Source: Beijerinckiaceae bacterium (GTDB taxonomy: Bacteria > Pseudomonadota > Alphaproteobacteria > Rhizobiales > Beijerinckiaceae). From it: DNA of 43,499 bases. Location of the stretch: assembly GCA_947370975.1 (NCBI GenBank), contig CANBNG010000028.1, positions 1 through 43,499 of the forward strand, read 5' to 3'. Below are positions 26,854 to 37,495 of the stretch, piece by piece. Position 1 is the first letter of the stretch. Each line of letters begins with the position of its first letter. A program made the position numbers and the translations under genes. A model generated the notes under the pieces. That model was given only the letters and a program-made list of their open reading frames with translations. It was not told the DNA's origin and did no database searches.

Positions 26854-28995
26854 TTACTCGCTCGCGGCTTCGCCCTTCTCTTCCTTGCCTTCGAGGTCTT
26901 CGCCAGTCTCCTGGTCGACGACACGCATCGACAGGCGCACCTTGCCGCGATCGTCGAAGCCCATGAGCTTGACCTTGACCTTGTCGCCTTCCTTGACGAC
27001 GTCGGTGGTCTTGGCCACGCGCTGCTTGGAAAGCTGCGAAATGTGGACGAGGCCATCCTTGGCGCCGAAGAAGTTCACGAAGGCGCCGAAGTCGGTCGTC
27101 TTCACGACCGTGCCTTCATAGACCAGGCCAACTTCCGGATCCGACGCGATCGACTTGATCCAGGCGATTGCCGCCTTGATCGAATTGCCATCGCTGGACG
27201 CCACCTTCACGGTGCCATCGTCATCGATGTTGATCTTCGCGCCGGTCTTTTCGACGATCTCGCGGATCACCTTGCCACCGGTGCCGATCACTTCGCGGAT
27301 TTTGTCCGTCGGGATCTTCAGCGTTTCGATGCGGGGCGCGAACTCACCGAGTTCGGCGCGCGCACCCGTCAGAGCCTTCGACATTTCGTCGAGGATGTGG
27401 ATGCGGCCTTCCTGCGCCTGGCCAAGAGCCACGCGCATGATCTCTTCGGTGATGCCCGCGATCTTGATGTCCATCTGGAGCGAGGTGATGCCTTCCGACG
27501 TCCCCGCAACCTTGAAGTCCATGTCGCCGAGATGATCCTCGTCGCCTAGAATGTCGGAGAGAACCGCAAAGCGCTCACCCTCGAGGATGAGGCCCATGGC
27601 GATACCAGCCGTCGGGCGCTTCAGCGGAACGCCGGCGTCCATCAGCGAGAGCGAAGCGCCGCAGACGGTTGCCATCGAGGACGAACCGTTCGACTCGGTG
27701 ATCTCCGACACGACGCGGATCGTGTAGGGGAATTCCGCAGCGGTCGGCAGCATCGGGCGAATGGCGCGCCAGGCAAGCTTGCCATGGCCGATTTCGCGGC
27801 GGCCGGGCGAACCCATGCGGCCGGTCTCGCCGACGCTGTAGGGAGGAAAGTTGTAGTGGAGCAGGAAGCGCTCCTTGTAGGTGCCCTCGAGCGAGTCGAT
27901 GAACTGCTCGTCTTCACCCGTGCCGAGCGTCGCGACGACAAGCGCCTGCGTCTCGCCGCGTGTGAACAAAGCCGAACCATGCGTGCGCGGCAGGATGCCG
28001 ACCTGCGAGAGAATCGGGCGAACCGTCTTCACGTCGCGTCCGTCGATGCGGATGCCGGTGTCGAGAATGTTCCAGCGCACAACCTTCGCCTGAAGATCGT
28101 GGAAAGCCTCGCCAACGCGCTGCTTGTCGAATGCCGGCTCCTGTCCCTCGGGGAACAGCGTCGCCATCACCTTGGCTTTCACCTTGTCGACAGCCGCATA
28201 GCGCAGCTGCTTGACGGTGTTCTTGTAGGCTTCGCGCAGATCGGCTTCAGCCACGGCGCGGACGGCCTCTTCCACGGCCGACTTGTCGATCGTGACGAGA
28301 TCGCGCGGATCCTTGGCGGCCTTCTCGGCGAGACGGATGATCGCATCGATCACCGGCTGGAAGCCGCGATGGCCGACCATGACTGCTTCGAGCATGGTGG
28401 CTTCGGACAGTTCCTTGGCTTCCGACTCGACCATGAGCACGGCGTCGGCAGTGCCGGCGACGATGAGGTCGAGCGCAGAGTCCTTCATCTCGTCGATGGT
28501 CGGGTTGAGCTTCAGCTCACCCTTGATGTGGCCGACGCGCGCGCCGCCGATCGGGCCCATGAAGGGGATGCCCGAGATCGTCAGGGCCGCGGAGGTCGCG
28601 ACCATGGCGAGAATGTCGGGATCGTTCTCGAGATCGTGGCTGAGCACGGTCACGACAACCTGCGTGTCGTGACGATAGCCTTCCGGGAACAGCGGGCGGA
28701 TCGGACGGTCGATCAGGCGGGAGACAAGCGTCTCCTTTTCCGACGGACGGCCTTCGCGCTTGAAATAACCACCGGGAATCCGGCCGGCCGCGAAGGCCTT
28801 TTCCTGATAATTCACGGTGAGCGGAAAGAAGTCCACGCCGGCCTTGGGGGCCTTGGCGGACACGACGGTGGCCAGAAGCGTGGTCTCGCCCCAGGTGGCG
28901 AGCACGGCGCCGTCAGCCTGGCGGGCGACGCGGCCGGTTTCGAGCACGAGCTTGCGCCCGGCCCAATCGAGTTCTTCACGATGGATTTCGAACAT
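26854..28995 (-). CDS. pnp: Polyribonucleotide nucleotidyltransferase (PNPase)
   Basis: The phosphorolytic 3'-5' exoribonuclease and degradosome component, 713 residues and full length. Two RNase PH domains occupy about 1-540 (FKREGRPSEKETLVSRLIDRP in the first, MGLILEGERFAVLSDILGDEDHLGDMDFKVAGT in the second, cited by segment). They are followed by a KH domain around IREVIGTGGKVIREI and an S1 domain around GTVVKTTDFGAFVNFFG and GLVHISQLS. An acidic, Glu/Lys-rich tail closes the protein. It is the last gene of the rimP-pnp cluster, 246 bases beyond rpsO, a spacing that leaves room for the RNase III-type leader known for pnp autoregulation. Confidence 0.97.
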   Translation of the reverse strand: MFEIHREELDWAGRKLVLETGRVARQADGAVLATWGETTLLATVVSAKAPKAGVDFFPLTVNYQEKAFAAGRIPGGYFKREGRPSEKETLVSRLIDRPIRPLFPEGYRHDTQVVVTVLSHDLENDPDILAMVATSAALTISGIPFMGPIGGARVGHIKGELKLNPTIDEMKDSALDLIVAGTADAVLMVESEAKELSEATMLEAVMVGHRGFQPVIDAIIRLAEKAAKDPRDLVTIDKSAVEEAVRAVAEADLREAYKNTVKQLRYAAVDKVKAKVMATLFPEGQEPAFDKQRVGEAFHDLQAKVVRWNILDTGIRIDGRDVKTVRPILSQVGILPRTHGSALFTRGETQALVVATLGTGEDEQFIDSLEGTYKERFLLHYNFPPYSVGETGRMGSPGRREIGHGKLAWRAIRPMLPTAAEFPYTIRVVSEITESNGSSSMATVCGASLSLMDAGVPLKRPTAGIAMGLILEGERFAVLSDILGDEDHLGDMDFKVAGTSEGITSLQMDIKIAGITEEIMRVALGQAQEGRIHILDEMSKALTGARAELGEFAPRIETLKIPTDKIREVIGTGGKVIREIVEKTGAKINIDDDGTVKVASSDGNSIKAAIAWIKSIASDPEVGLVYEGTVVKTTDFGAFVNFFGAKDGLVHISQLSKQRVAKTTDVVKEGDKVKVKLMGFDDRGKVRLSMRVVDQETGEDLEGKEEKGEAASE

Positions 28996-29212
28996 ATCGT
29001 CTGTCTTTCATGGGCGGGAAATGCGGACGGCCAGCCCCGCTAATTTGCCATGAGCAAGACGGCAAGAAGCTGTCGACGGGGTCTTGGTGACCCTCGAAAA
29101 GACAGCGTCCGGCGATCCTGCCATGGCTCGGCCTTTTTCCGGCGAGACCCGGAAGCCCCATGCCTCCGGTTCGGGTTCGGCGCGATGCGCGCCGCTTTGC
29201 ATACATGCGAGC

Positions 29213-29233
29213 GCCGGCCCGCAGGGGGCCGGC
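29213..29233 (-). terminator. Stem-loop in the rpsO-pnp spacer
   Basis: GCCGGCCC (29213-29220) pairs with GGGCCGGC (29226-29233), eight perfect pairs just past the rpsO stop. There is no T run, so it is more likely an RNA-processing or stability hairpin than a terminator; in relatives the rpsO-pnp message is cut by RNase III and RNase E. Confidence 0.45.
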
Positions 29234-29241
29234 GGCCGGTC

Positions 29242-29511
29242 TTAGCGGCGAATGCCCAAACGCTCGATCAGCGTCTTGTAGCGCGCTTCGTCGTGCTTCT
29301 TGACGTAGTCGAGAAGCTGGCGACGCTGCGAAACGAGCTTCAGGAGGCCACGGCGGGAATGGTTGTCCTTGACGTGGGTCTTGAAGTGGCCCGTCAGGTT
29401 CGAGATGCGTTCCGTGAGGATCGCAACCTGCACTTCCGGGGAGCCGGTATCGCCGGCCTTCGTCGCATATTCAGTGATGAGCGCCTGCTTGCGCTCTGCA
29501 GTAATCGACAT
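29242..29511 (-). CDS. rpsO: 30S ribosomal protein S15
   Basis: S15, 89 residues, binds the three-way junction of 16S rRNA early in 30S assembly. The sequence MSITAERKQALITEYA at the start, the GDTGSPEVQVAILTERI segment and DNHSRRGLLKLVSQRRQLLDY are diagnostic. The open frame extends further upstream, but ATG 29511, behind GAAAGGAAAG, is the family start. The 186-base spacer to truB carries a structured leader with a terminator-like hairpin. Confidence 0.97.
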   Translation of the reverse strand: MSITAERKQALITEYATKAGDTGSPEVQVAILTERISNLTGHFKTHVKDNHSRRGLLKLVSQRRQLLDYVKKHDEARYKTLIERLGIRR

Positions 29512-29534
29512 CGTCTTTCCTTTCGAGAAGAGAG

Positions 29535-29638
29535 AAAAAATCCTGCCGGAAATGGGCAGGCAGACCCCGCTCGGCGGCCGTGCCGGGATGTCGTCCAGCA
29601 CGGTCACAGAAAACGGGCGCGGGAGCATGCACTCCCGC
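29535..29638 (-). promoter_or_regulatory. Structured rpsO leader with terminator-like hairpin
   Basis: Three hairpins precede rpsO on the minus strand: GCGGGAG/CTCCCGC (29638-29619), CCGTGC/GCACGG (29603-29578) and CCTGCC/GGCAGG (29560-29542). The last is followed by A and TTTTTT at 29541-29535, directly before the ribosome site. S15 is known to control its own synthesis through leader RNA in several phyla, alphaproteobacteria included. The last hairpin could equally end the truB transcript. Confidence 0.45.
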
Positions 29639-29697
29639 TAGCGCCTTATACACGAAAGCGCCCCGAAGACCAGTTCAAAGGATTCTGAAGCGCCCGC

Positions 29698-30603
29698 TCA
29701 GATCGGCAGGTTGAACACGCGGCTCGGCACAAGCTCGCCGTGCAGGACCTCGCCGAAGGCCACGACCACGCCACCGCAGGCCGCATAGGCCATGCCCTCG
29801 AACGGAGCATCGCGTCCACGCAGCAGCAAGGACTGGCCGCGCCGCAACCGGGCGGCGGCATCGCGGTCAACGACGACGCATTGGACTTCCGACAGGCCGG
29901 TCTCGACCGGGCGCATCAGGTCGAAGGCGGATTCGGGCTCGGCCTCAAGCTCTTCGAGCGAGCAGGCGTCCACTTCAGTGAAGGGGCCAACGCGCGTCCG
30001 GCGCAGCGCAATCACATGGCCATAGCAGCCCAGCACCCGGCCAAGGTCGCGCGCAATGGCGCGGACATAGGTGCCCTTGCCGCAACGGGCCTCGAACACC
30101 GCTTCGTCCTCGGTCGAGGCCACGAGCTCCAGCGAATTGATGGTGATGGGGCGGGCGGCAAGTTCGACGATTTCGCCATCGCGCGCCATGTCATAGGCGC
30201 GCTCGCCATTGACCTTGATGGCGGAAAAGGCGGGCGGCGTCTGCATGATCGTGCCGGTAAAGCGGGGCAGAGCCGCCTCGATCTGGTCGGGGCCTGGACG
30301 ATGATCGGACGTATGCACGACCTTGCCTTCAGCATCGTCGCTGTCGGTCTCGATGCCCCAGAGCACGGTAAAGCGATAGGCTTTCTCGCCGTCCTGGACA
30401 AAGGGCACTGTCTTGGTGGCTTCACCAAAAGCGACGGGCAGGAGGCCGGACGCCAGCGGATCGAGCGTGCCGGCGTGGCCGGCCTTTTTCGCATTGAAGA
30501 TCCGCTTCAGTCGCGACACCGCATGGGTCGATGTCATGCCGACAGGCTTGTCGAGAATGACCCAGCCGTTGATTTCGACACGTTTGGAACGGGGGGCGTT
30601 CAT
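29698..30603 (-). CDS. truB: tRNA pseudouridine-55 synthase
   Basis: TruB, 301 residues, makes pseudouridine 55 in the T loop of tRNAs. The catalytic Asp lies in KKAGHAGTLDPLASGLLP (near 40-57). GWVILDKPVGMTST marks the N-terminus, and KVNGERAYDMARDGE and CGKGTYVRAIARDLG are the other family blocks. A PUA-like end region is present. Its ATG shares one base with the rbfA stop (TGATG), so translation is coupled. Confidence 0.96.
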   Translation of the reverse strand: MNAPRSKRVEINGWVILDKPVGMTSTHAVSRLKRIFNAKKAGHAGTLDPLASGLLPVAFGEATKTVPFVQDGEKAYRFTVLWGIETDSDDAEGKVVHTSDHRPGPDQIEAALPRFTGTIMQTPPAFSAIKVNGERAYDMARDGEIVELAARPITINSLELVASTEDEAVFEARCGKGTYVRAIARDLGRVLGCYGHVIALRRTRVGPFTEVDACSLEELEAEPESAFDLMRPVETGLSEVQCVVVDRDAAARLRRGQSLLLRGRDAPFEGMAYAACGGVVVAFGEVLHGELVPSRVFNLPI

Positions 30604-31019
30604 CAGCCCTCGTCCTTCTCGTCGTCGCGCTCGAGATCCTTCTTCACCTTGGGTGAATTGAGGATGGCGTCGATCTTGGCCGTCGAGTCGAAGCCGACAT
30701 CGTGACGGAAACGGACATCGGGCGCGAATTTGAGATTAACGCGGCGCGCGATCTCGGTGCGCAGCATTTTCTTGTTGCGGTCGAGCGCCTCGATCACGGC
30801 TTCCACATTCTGCCCGCCAAGCGGCATGACAAAAATGGTCGCAAGTTTCAGATCCGGGCTCATGCGCACGGAGGCAATCGTCACGACATTGGTTTCGAGA
30901 ACCGGGTCGAGGACGTCGCCGCGCGACAGAAGATCGGACATTGCATGGCGGATCAATTCAGCCACACGCAGCATACGCTGCGAGGGCTCACTGCCTGTTT
31001 GATGATGCGTTCTGGACAT
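30603..31019 (-). CDS. rbfA: Ribosome-binding factor A
   Basis: RbfA, 138 residues, is a KH-fold factor for late 30S maturation. It shows QRMLRVAELIRHAMSDLL at the start, then SVRMSPDLKLATIFVMPLGG and FRHDVGFDSTAKIDAIL. The charged Lys/Glu/Asp tail is usual in alphaproteobacteria. ATG 31019 with GGAG six bases upstream is preferred over a frame reaching 31034. Confidence 0.93.
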   Translation of the reverse strand: MSRTHHQTGSEPSQRMLRVAELIRHAMSDLLSRGDVLDPVLETNVVTIASVRMSPDLKLATIFVMPLGGQNVEAVIEALDRNKKMLRTEIARRVNLKFAPDVRFRHDVGFDSTAKIDAILNSPKVKKDLERDDEKDEG

Positions 31020-31113
31020 GACCAACTCCGGCACGCGGAACCGTCAGGGTCCCGCATGCGCACGAATGTAAAAATGTGATGTCATCGAAAATGCGCGAGA
31101 GACGCGCGCTCGC

Positions 31114-34011
31114 TTAGAGCGAGCGCTTGATCGACTCGACGCGATAGCACTCGATCACATCGCCTGCGCGCATATCCTGATAATTTTCGAAGGCCATACC
31201 GCATTCCTGACCCGACTGCACTTCCTTGACCTCGTCCTTGAAGCGCTTGAGGGTCGAGAGCTTGCCCTCGTGAACCACGACATTGTCGCGGATGAGGCGC
31301 ACGCTGGCGCCGCGTTCCACACGCCCGTCCGTGACGCGGCAACCGGCAACCTTGCCGACCTTGGAAATGTTGAACACTTCCATGATCGAGGCATTGCCGA
31401 GCATTTCTTCGCGCAAGGTCGGCGCGAGCAGACCCGACATGGCCGCTTTCACATCATCCACGAGATTGTAGATGATGTTGTAATAGCGGATTTCGATGCC
31501 CGTGCGGTCCGCCGCCTCGCGCGCTTCCTTGTGCGCACGGACGTTGAAGCCGATCACCGCCGCGCCCGAAGCTTCGGCCAGCGTGATGTCGGATTCGGTG
31601 ATGCCGCCTGCGCCCGCATGAATGACGCGCGCCGCGACCTCGTCGGTGTTGAGCTTTTCGAGAGCGTTGATGATCGCCTCGACCGAACCCTGCACGTCGC
31701 CCTTGATGAGCAGCGGGAATTCCTTGCGGCCCGCCGTCTTCAACTGGCTCATCATGTCGGCGAGTGAAGCGCGCGCAACACCGCCGCGTGCGGCGATCTT
31801 GTCGCGCTTCTGACGCTCGCGATATTCGGTCACTTCCCGGGCACGGGCTTCGCTTTCAACGACAGCCACGCGATCGCCGGCTTCCGGGGGACCCGAGAAG
31901 CCAAGCACTTCGACCGGCCGCGAGGGGCCAGCGTCGCGCGTGTTCTTGCCCTGATCGTCGAGAAGGGCGCGAACACGCCCCCACTGCGAGCCGGCCACGA
32001 TGATGTCGCCAAGCTTGAGCGTGCCACGCTGCACGAGCACGGTGGCAACCGGGCCACGGCCGCGATCGAGACGCGCTTCGATGACAGTGCCTTCAGCCGG
32101 ACGGTTGGGATCGGCCTGGAGGTCGAGCACTTCGGCCTGCAGCGCAATCGCATCGAGCAATTTGTCGAGATTGATCTGCTGCGTGGCCGAGACTTCGACT
32201 TCGAGCGTATCGCCGCCGAAGGTTTCCACCTGCACATTGTGCTGGAGGAGTTCGGTGCGCACGCGCTCGGGCTTGGCGTCGGGCTTGTCGATCTTGTTGA
32301 CGGCAACGATCATCGGCACGCCAGCGGCGCGCGCATGATTGATGGCTTCGATTGTCTGCGGCATGACGCCGTCATCGGCGGCAACCACCAGGACGACAAT
32401 GTCGGTCACCTTCGCGCCACGCGCACGCATCGCCGTGAAGGCGGCATGGCCAGGCGTATCGATGAAGGTCACGGGCAGGCCGTTGGGCGCGATCACCTGA
32501 TAGGCGCCAATATGCTGCGTGATGCCGCCGGCTTCGCCGGAGACAACATTTGCCTTGCGGATGGCGTCGAGCAGCGAGGTCTTGCCGTGGTCGACGTGGC
32601 CCATGATGGTCACGACGGGCGGGCGCGACATCAGCGTGCCGGCCTGGTCAGGCGTATCGAACAAGCCTTCCTCGACGTCGGATTCGGCAACGCGCTTGAC
32701 CGTATGGCCCATTTCCTCGGCGACGAGCTGGGCGGTATCGGCATCGATCACATCGGTGATCTTGCGCATTTCGCCCTGACGCATCAGCAGGCGGATCACG
32801 TCCACGCCGCGTTCCGACATGCGGTTGGCGAGTTCCTGGATGGTGATCGTCTCAGGCAGGATGACTTCGCGGGAGATCTTTTCCTTGACCTCGGCGGCAT
32901 GACCCTTGAGGCGCTGCACGCGGCGGCGGAAAGAGGCGACCGAACGGGTCCGCTCTTCCTGTTCCGAGGTTGCGCTTGTCACCGTCAGGCGGCCGCGGGT
33001 TTTCACCTCGGCGCCACGAGTGGGCTTGGGCACAGCCGGAAGCGCGACCTTGGCGGTCGGCATGATCGGGCGGCGAATCATGCCATCCGTCGTGCTCGCC
33101 GGGCGGGGCGCCGCGCCGGTTGTGGCAGCGACCGGGCTCGCCGATGTCGGCGCGGGACGGCGCATGCCGGGCGTCGGGGGAGCCGGAGGCTCGCCGGCAA
33201 GCCGACGGGCAGCAGCTTCTTCCGAACGGCGCTTCGTCTCGGCGTCGCTCTGGCGGCGGGCATCTTCCTCGCGCTTGCGCGCTTCGGCAGCTTCGCGCTC
33301 GATCTTCTGGGCCGCTTCACGCTCGACGCGAAGCTTGGCTTCGACCTCGGCGCGGCGGCGATCGTCTTCTTCACGCTCACGCGCACCAACAAGGGCGCGG
33401 GCGCGGGCGTCACGCTCTTCTTCCGTCAGGGTGCGCAGAACAACGCCCGTTGCCGGGCGGTTGGGCGTGGACGGACGGTTTGAGCCTCGGCCCTGGGCGG
33501 GCTGGGCGGCGGAGGTGGGTTTGGGCGGCGCGATGCGCGAGGGCGCAGGAGCAACGGGGGCCCTGACCGGAGCAGGCGCGACCGGAGCCGGCGCAGCAGC
33601 AACCGGGGCGGGCGCGGGTGCAGGCGCAGGGGCCACAACAACTGGGGCAACCGGTGCAGCCGCGACGGGCGCGGGCGCAACAGGTTCAGCCACCACAGCG
33701 GGGGCCGGAACCGGCGCAGGCGCGGGCGCTGCAACGACAGGCGTCGGCGCGGGCGCTTCAGCGACGGGCGCTGCAACGGGCACAACAGGCTTTGCGGGGG
33801 CGGGTGCCGCTGCGGTAGGCTTGACGGGTGCAGCAGGCGCAGCCGCCGGGCCAACGGCCCTACGCTTCACCGTCTCGACCACGACCGCCTTGGTGCGGCC
33901 GTGCGAGAAGCTTTGACGCACAACGCCAGCCTCGACCGGGCGCTTCAGCGAAAGGGTTTTCGCCGGGCCAACGGTCAGAGTCTTGTCGCCGGAATTCTTC
34001 GTTTCAGTCAT
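31114..34011 (-). CDS. infB: Translation initiation factor IF-2
   Basis: IF-2, 965 residues, is the GTPase that places fMet-tRNA on the 30S and promotes subunit joining. Residues about 54-158 are almost only Pro, Ala and Val, followed by a charged, probably helical stretch (about 195-272). The conserved IF-2 N-domain precedes the G domain. G1 is GHVDHGKT at 471-478, followed by DTPGHAAF and NKIDKPDA. Domains II to IV follow to the C-terminal FENYQDMRAGDVIECY. The ATG overlaps the ylxR stop by four bases (ATGA). The Pro/Ala-rich insert creates long antisense open frames that are not genes. Confidence 0.97.
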   Translation of the reverse strand: MTETKNSGDKTLTVGPAKTLSLKRPVEAGVVRQSFSHGRTKAVVVETVKRRAVGPAAAPAAPVKPTAAAPAPAKPVVPVAAPVAEAPAPTPVVAAPAPAPVPAPAVVAEPVAPAPVAAAPVAPVVVAPAPAPAPAPVAAAPAPVAPAPVRAPVAPAPSRIAPPKPTSAAQPAQGRGSNRPSTPNRPATGVVLRTLTEEERDARARALVGAREREEDDRRRAEVEAKLRVEREAAQKIEREAAEARKREEDARRQSDAETKRRSEEAAARRLAGEPPAPPTPGMRRPAPTSASPVAATTGAAPRPASTTDGMIRRPIMPTAKVALPAVPKPTRGAEVKTRGRLTVTSATSEQEERTRSVASFRRRVQRLKGHAAEVKEKISREVILPETITIQELANRMSERGVDVIRLLMRQGEMRKITDVIDADTAQLVAEEMGHTVKRVAESDVEEGLFDTPDQAGTLMSRPPVVTIMGHVDHGKTSLLDAIRKANVVSGEAGGITQHIGAYQVIAPNGLPVTFIDTPGHAAFTAMRARGAKVTDIVVLVVAADDGVMPQTIEAINHARAAGVPMIVAVNKIDKPDAKPERVRTELLQHNVQVETFGGDTLEVEVSATQQINLDKLLDAIALQAEVLDLQADPNRPAEGTVIEARLDRGRGPVATVLVQRGTLKLGDIIVAGSQWGRVRALLDDQGKNTRDAGPSRPVEVLGFSGPPEAGDRVAVVESEARAREVTEYRERQKRDKIAARGGVARASLADMMSQLKTAGRKEFPLLIKGDVQGSVEAIINALEKLNTDEVAARVIHAGAGGITESDITLAEASGAAVIGFNVRAHKEAREAADRTGIEIRYYNIIYNLVDDVKAAMSGLLAPTLREEMLGNASIMEVFNISKVGKVAGCRVTDGRVERGASVRLIRDNVVVHEGKLSTLKRFKDEVKEVQSGQECGMAFENYQDMRAGDVIECYRVESIKRSL

Positions 34012-34847
34012 ATGGTCTCGATCCCAGGGCCGTGCCCGCTCGTCATCACATTGTCGTCGGAGCCGGGCTCCGATCGGTCTTCATGGGCGCCGGAGCCGGG
34101 CTCCGGTCGATCTTCATGGCAATGCTCCGGGCCGCCGCCCCGCTGATTGCGGTCATCCGCTCCTGCTTGGACCGGCGCGCTCATGGCTTCCGGTCCTGAA
34201 AATTCAGTCAATTCACTGTCGGCTTTCGCCTCCGCCCCATGCCGATAATGGGTAAGACGACGGCACCGCTCCAGAAACACGTCACTGGCCGCGCCCCTCT
34301 TGAGCGCTGCATGTATCACATTTGACCGCCCCAATGCCAAATCCAATTGGCCTGAAGCGAAGAGAATGATTCGCGGGATCCTTGCCGACACCGGCCCGTA
34401 GGTCCGCATCAGCACCTGGCCCATCTTGCGAATGCCATCGGAACCGCCGTCGATCGCATGCACCATGCCCGCGACCGGGCCAGCCCCGATGATCTTTTCC
34501 ACCTTCGCCGCGCCTGAGGTAACAAGCCCGGCCTTGTTGGCAATCGACAGGGACTGGAGCGCCTGTTGCTCCATGAGCCTGTCGACCTCTTCCGACAAGG
34601 TCTCGGAGGCCCGGGCCTTTGTCTTGAATCCCTTGGCGAAGAGCTGCCGCTTGACCGCTTCGGCCACGATTTTGGCCTCCGCGCTCACCCAAACACCCCG
34701 ACCCGGCAGATTGCGCTTGAGATCGGGCACGACGGTTTCGTCGGGCCCAAGCACGAAACGCAACATTTCGGACGGCGCGTGGATCTGGCGCGTGACGATG
34801 CACGTCCGCTCCGAATCCGTTTCTACCGTCCGCTCTGCGCGCGCCAA
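34008..34847 (-). CDS. YlxR/DUF448 RNA-binding protein with L7Ae-like domain
   Basis: A 279-residue protein of the nusA-infB operon. Residues 1-85 are the YlxR/DUF448 domain (RTCIVTRQIHAPSEMLRFVLGP, by positions 14-35, then LPGRGVWVSA). Residues about 90-200 resemble the L7Ae/L30e fold (ALQSLSIANKAGLVTSGAAKVEKII, by segment). This two-domain form is common in alphaproteobacteria. The last about 60 residues are unusual: acidic, with an 11-residue tandem repeat HEDRPEPGSGA / HEDRSEPGSDD encoded by near-identical DNA. YlxR is thought to act in RNA metabolism or transcription; its exact job is unsettled. It follows nusA by 14 bases and overlaps infB. Confidence 0.88.
   Translation of the reverse strand: MARAERTVETDSERTCIVTRQIHAPSEMLRFVLGPDETVVPDLKRNLPGRGVWVSAEAKIVAEAVKRQLFAKGFKTKARASETLSEEVDRLMEQQALQSLSIANKAGLVTSGAAKVEKIIGAGPVAGMVHAIDGGSDGIRKMGQVLMRTYGPVSARIPRIILFASGQLDLALGRSNVIHAALKRGAASDVFLERCRRLTHYRHGAEAKADSELTEFSGPEAMSAPVQAGADDRNQRGGGPEHCHEDRPEPGSGAHEDRSEPGSDDNVMTSGHGPGIETI
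34058..34119. repeat. 33-base tandem repeat inside the ylxR tail
   Basis: Two 29-base copies (34058-34086 and 34091-34119) with a 33-base period differ at two positions. Each contains the dyad CGGAGCC-G-GGCTCCG. In frame they encode 11-residue repeats at the C-terminus of the YlxR protein. Confidence 0.8.
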
Positions 34848-34861
34848 AAGCTCTTCTCCGC

Positions 34862-36448
<1,587 letters not shown>

Positions 36449-36490
36449 ATTCATCTCTCCTCAAGGGACCCGGAAGTCAGTTGAAAACAA

Positions 36491-37210
36491 TTATCGTTTT
36501 GGAAGCGGACGGTTGCGGCGCGCCGCAGCGGCTCCCGGGGAAAGCGGTTTCGGCTTGGCGAAGCGGCCAGGGCCGCGCCGCACAATTTCGTCTTCTTCAG
36601 GTGCAGGATTTTCCAGCTCTGCCTTGCCGGCGCGCAGGGTTTCCCGGATCAGGGCTTCGGTAAGGACAAGTCGCGCCTCGCCAATGTCATTGATCGGCAG
36701 CCGCACATCGGAAGGCTCTTCGGCGCGCGCGTCGATACGGCGCAGCAGCACAACGGCGTCTCGGCCTTCGCCCTCGACACCCTCGATCCAACCGCGGAAG
36801 CGCTTGCGGCCATCGATGCCGAAATTCAGTTCAATGCGCGCCTCATGGCTGACCGCGCGTTCGAAATCGGACCGGCGCACCATCGGCCGGTCGATGCCGG
36901 GCGAGGAAATTTCGAGCCTGTAGGCTTCATGCAAGGGCTCTTCGAGGTCGAGCACCGGCGAAAGCCCCATGCTGACAGCCTCGCAATCGTCGACATTCAT
37001 CGTGCCGTCGGGCCGCTCGGCCATGATCTGGAGGGTCGAGCCTTCGCCTGAATAGAGCTTCACCCGCACAAGGCGGAAGCCTAGGTCGCGCAGGACCGGC
37101 GTCGCAATCGCGGCGATACGCCCGGCTACCCCGTTCTCGGTGACGAGACGCGGTTCATCGAGCAGATCCGGGCCACTCTCGGGGGCCGTTATGCTCTTGT
37201 CCTGCTCCAA
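36491..37210 (-). CDS. rimP: Ribosome maturation factor RimP
   Basis: RimP, about 239 residues, assists 30S assembly. The core GFRLVRVKLYSGEGSTLQIMAER, the segment DDCEAVSMGLSPVLDLEEP and YRLEISSPGIDRPMVRRSDFERAV (cited by segment) are diagnostic. The alphaproteobacterial C-terminal extension ends in a basic Arg/Pro/Lys stretch. No ATG fits the N-terminus. TTG 37210, with GGGGAG seven bases upstream, is the best start; the frame remains open to another TTG at 37264 without a ribosome site. It is the first gene of the cluster. Confidence 0.9.
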   Translation of the reverse strand: MEQDKSITAPESGPDLLDEPRLVTENGVAGRIAAIATPVLRDLGFRLVRVKLYSGEGSTLQIMAERPDGTMNVDDCEAVSMGLSPVLDLEEPLHEAYRLEISSPGIDRPMVRRSDFERAVSHEARIELNFGIDGRKRFRGWIEGVEGEGRDAVVLLRRIDARAEEPSDVRLPINDIGEARLVLTEALIRETLRAGKAELENPAPEEDEIVRRGPGRFAKPKPLSPGAAAARRNRPLPKR

Positions 37211-37495
37211 GCCGATGCTCCCCAAAAACCGCCCGGCCCAAGGCCCGATTGGCGGATGAAACAAAAAAGAGCGGGTCCCGGGTGGGCCCCACTCCCTACA
37301 TAGTGATCATCAACAATGACCACATTGCGAAGATGTGAATGGCACCCTTATACACCTGCCGCCCCCCTCAGGCAAGGCGATCCGCAGACGAGGCTTTTGC
37401 GTCGCATGGACAGCTTCGCGGGATCAGCCTATGCGCGGGTCATCGTGGACGAACTGCCCTCCCGGCCTCGCGGGATCCTTCCGGAAACCCTTTTG

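Noticed and set aside
33540..33850. Repeat array or CRISPR-like region
   Set aside because: The periodic sequence is codon-level Pro/Ala repetition within infB, with no spacers or fixed repeat unit.
32239..33916. Plus-strand open frames of 414 and 336 codons opposite infB
   Set aside because: The Gly/Ala/Thr-rich product is a mirror of the Pro/Ala-rich IF-2 segment, not a surface protein.
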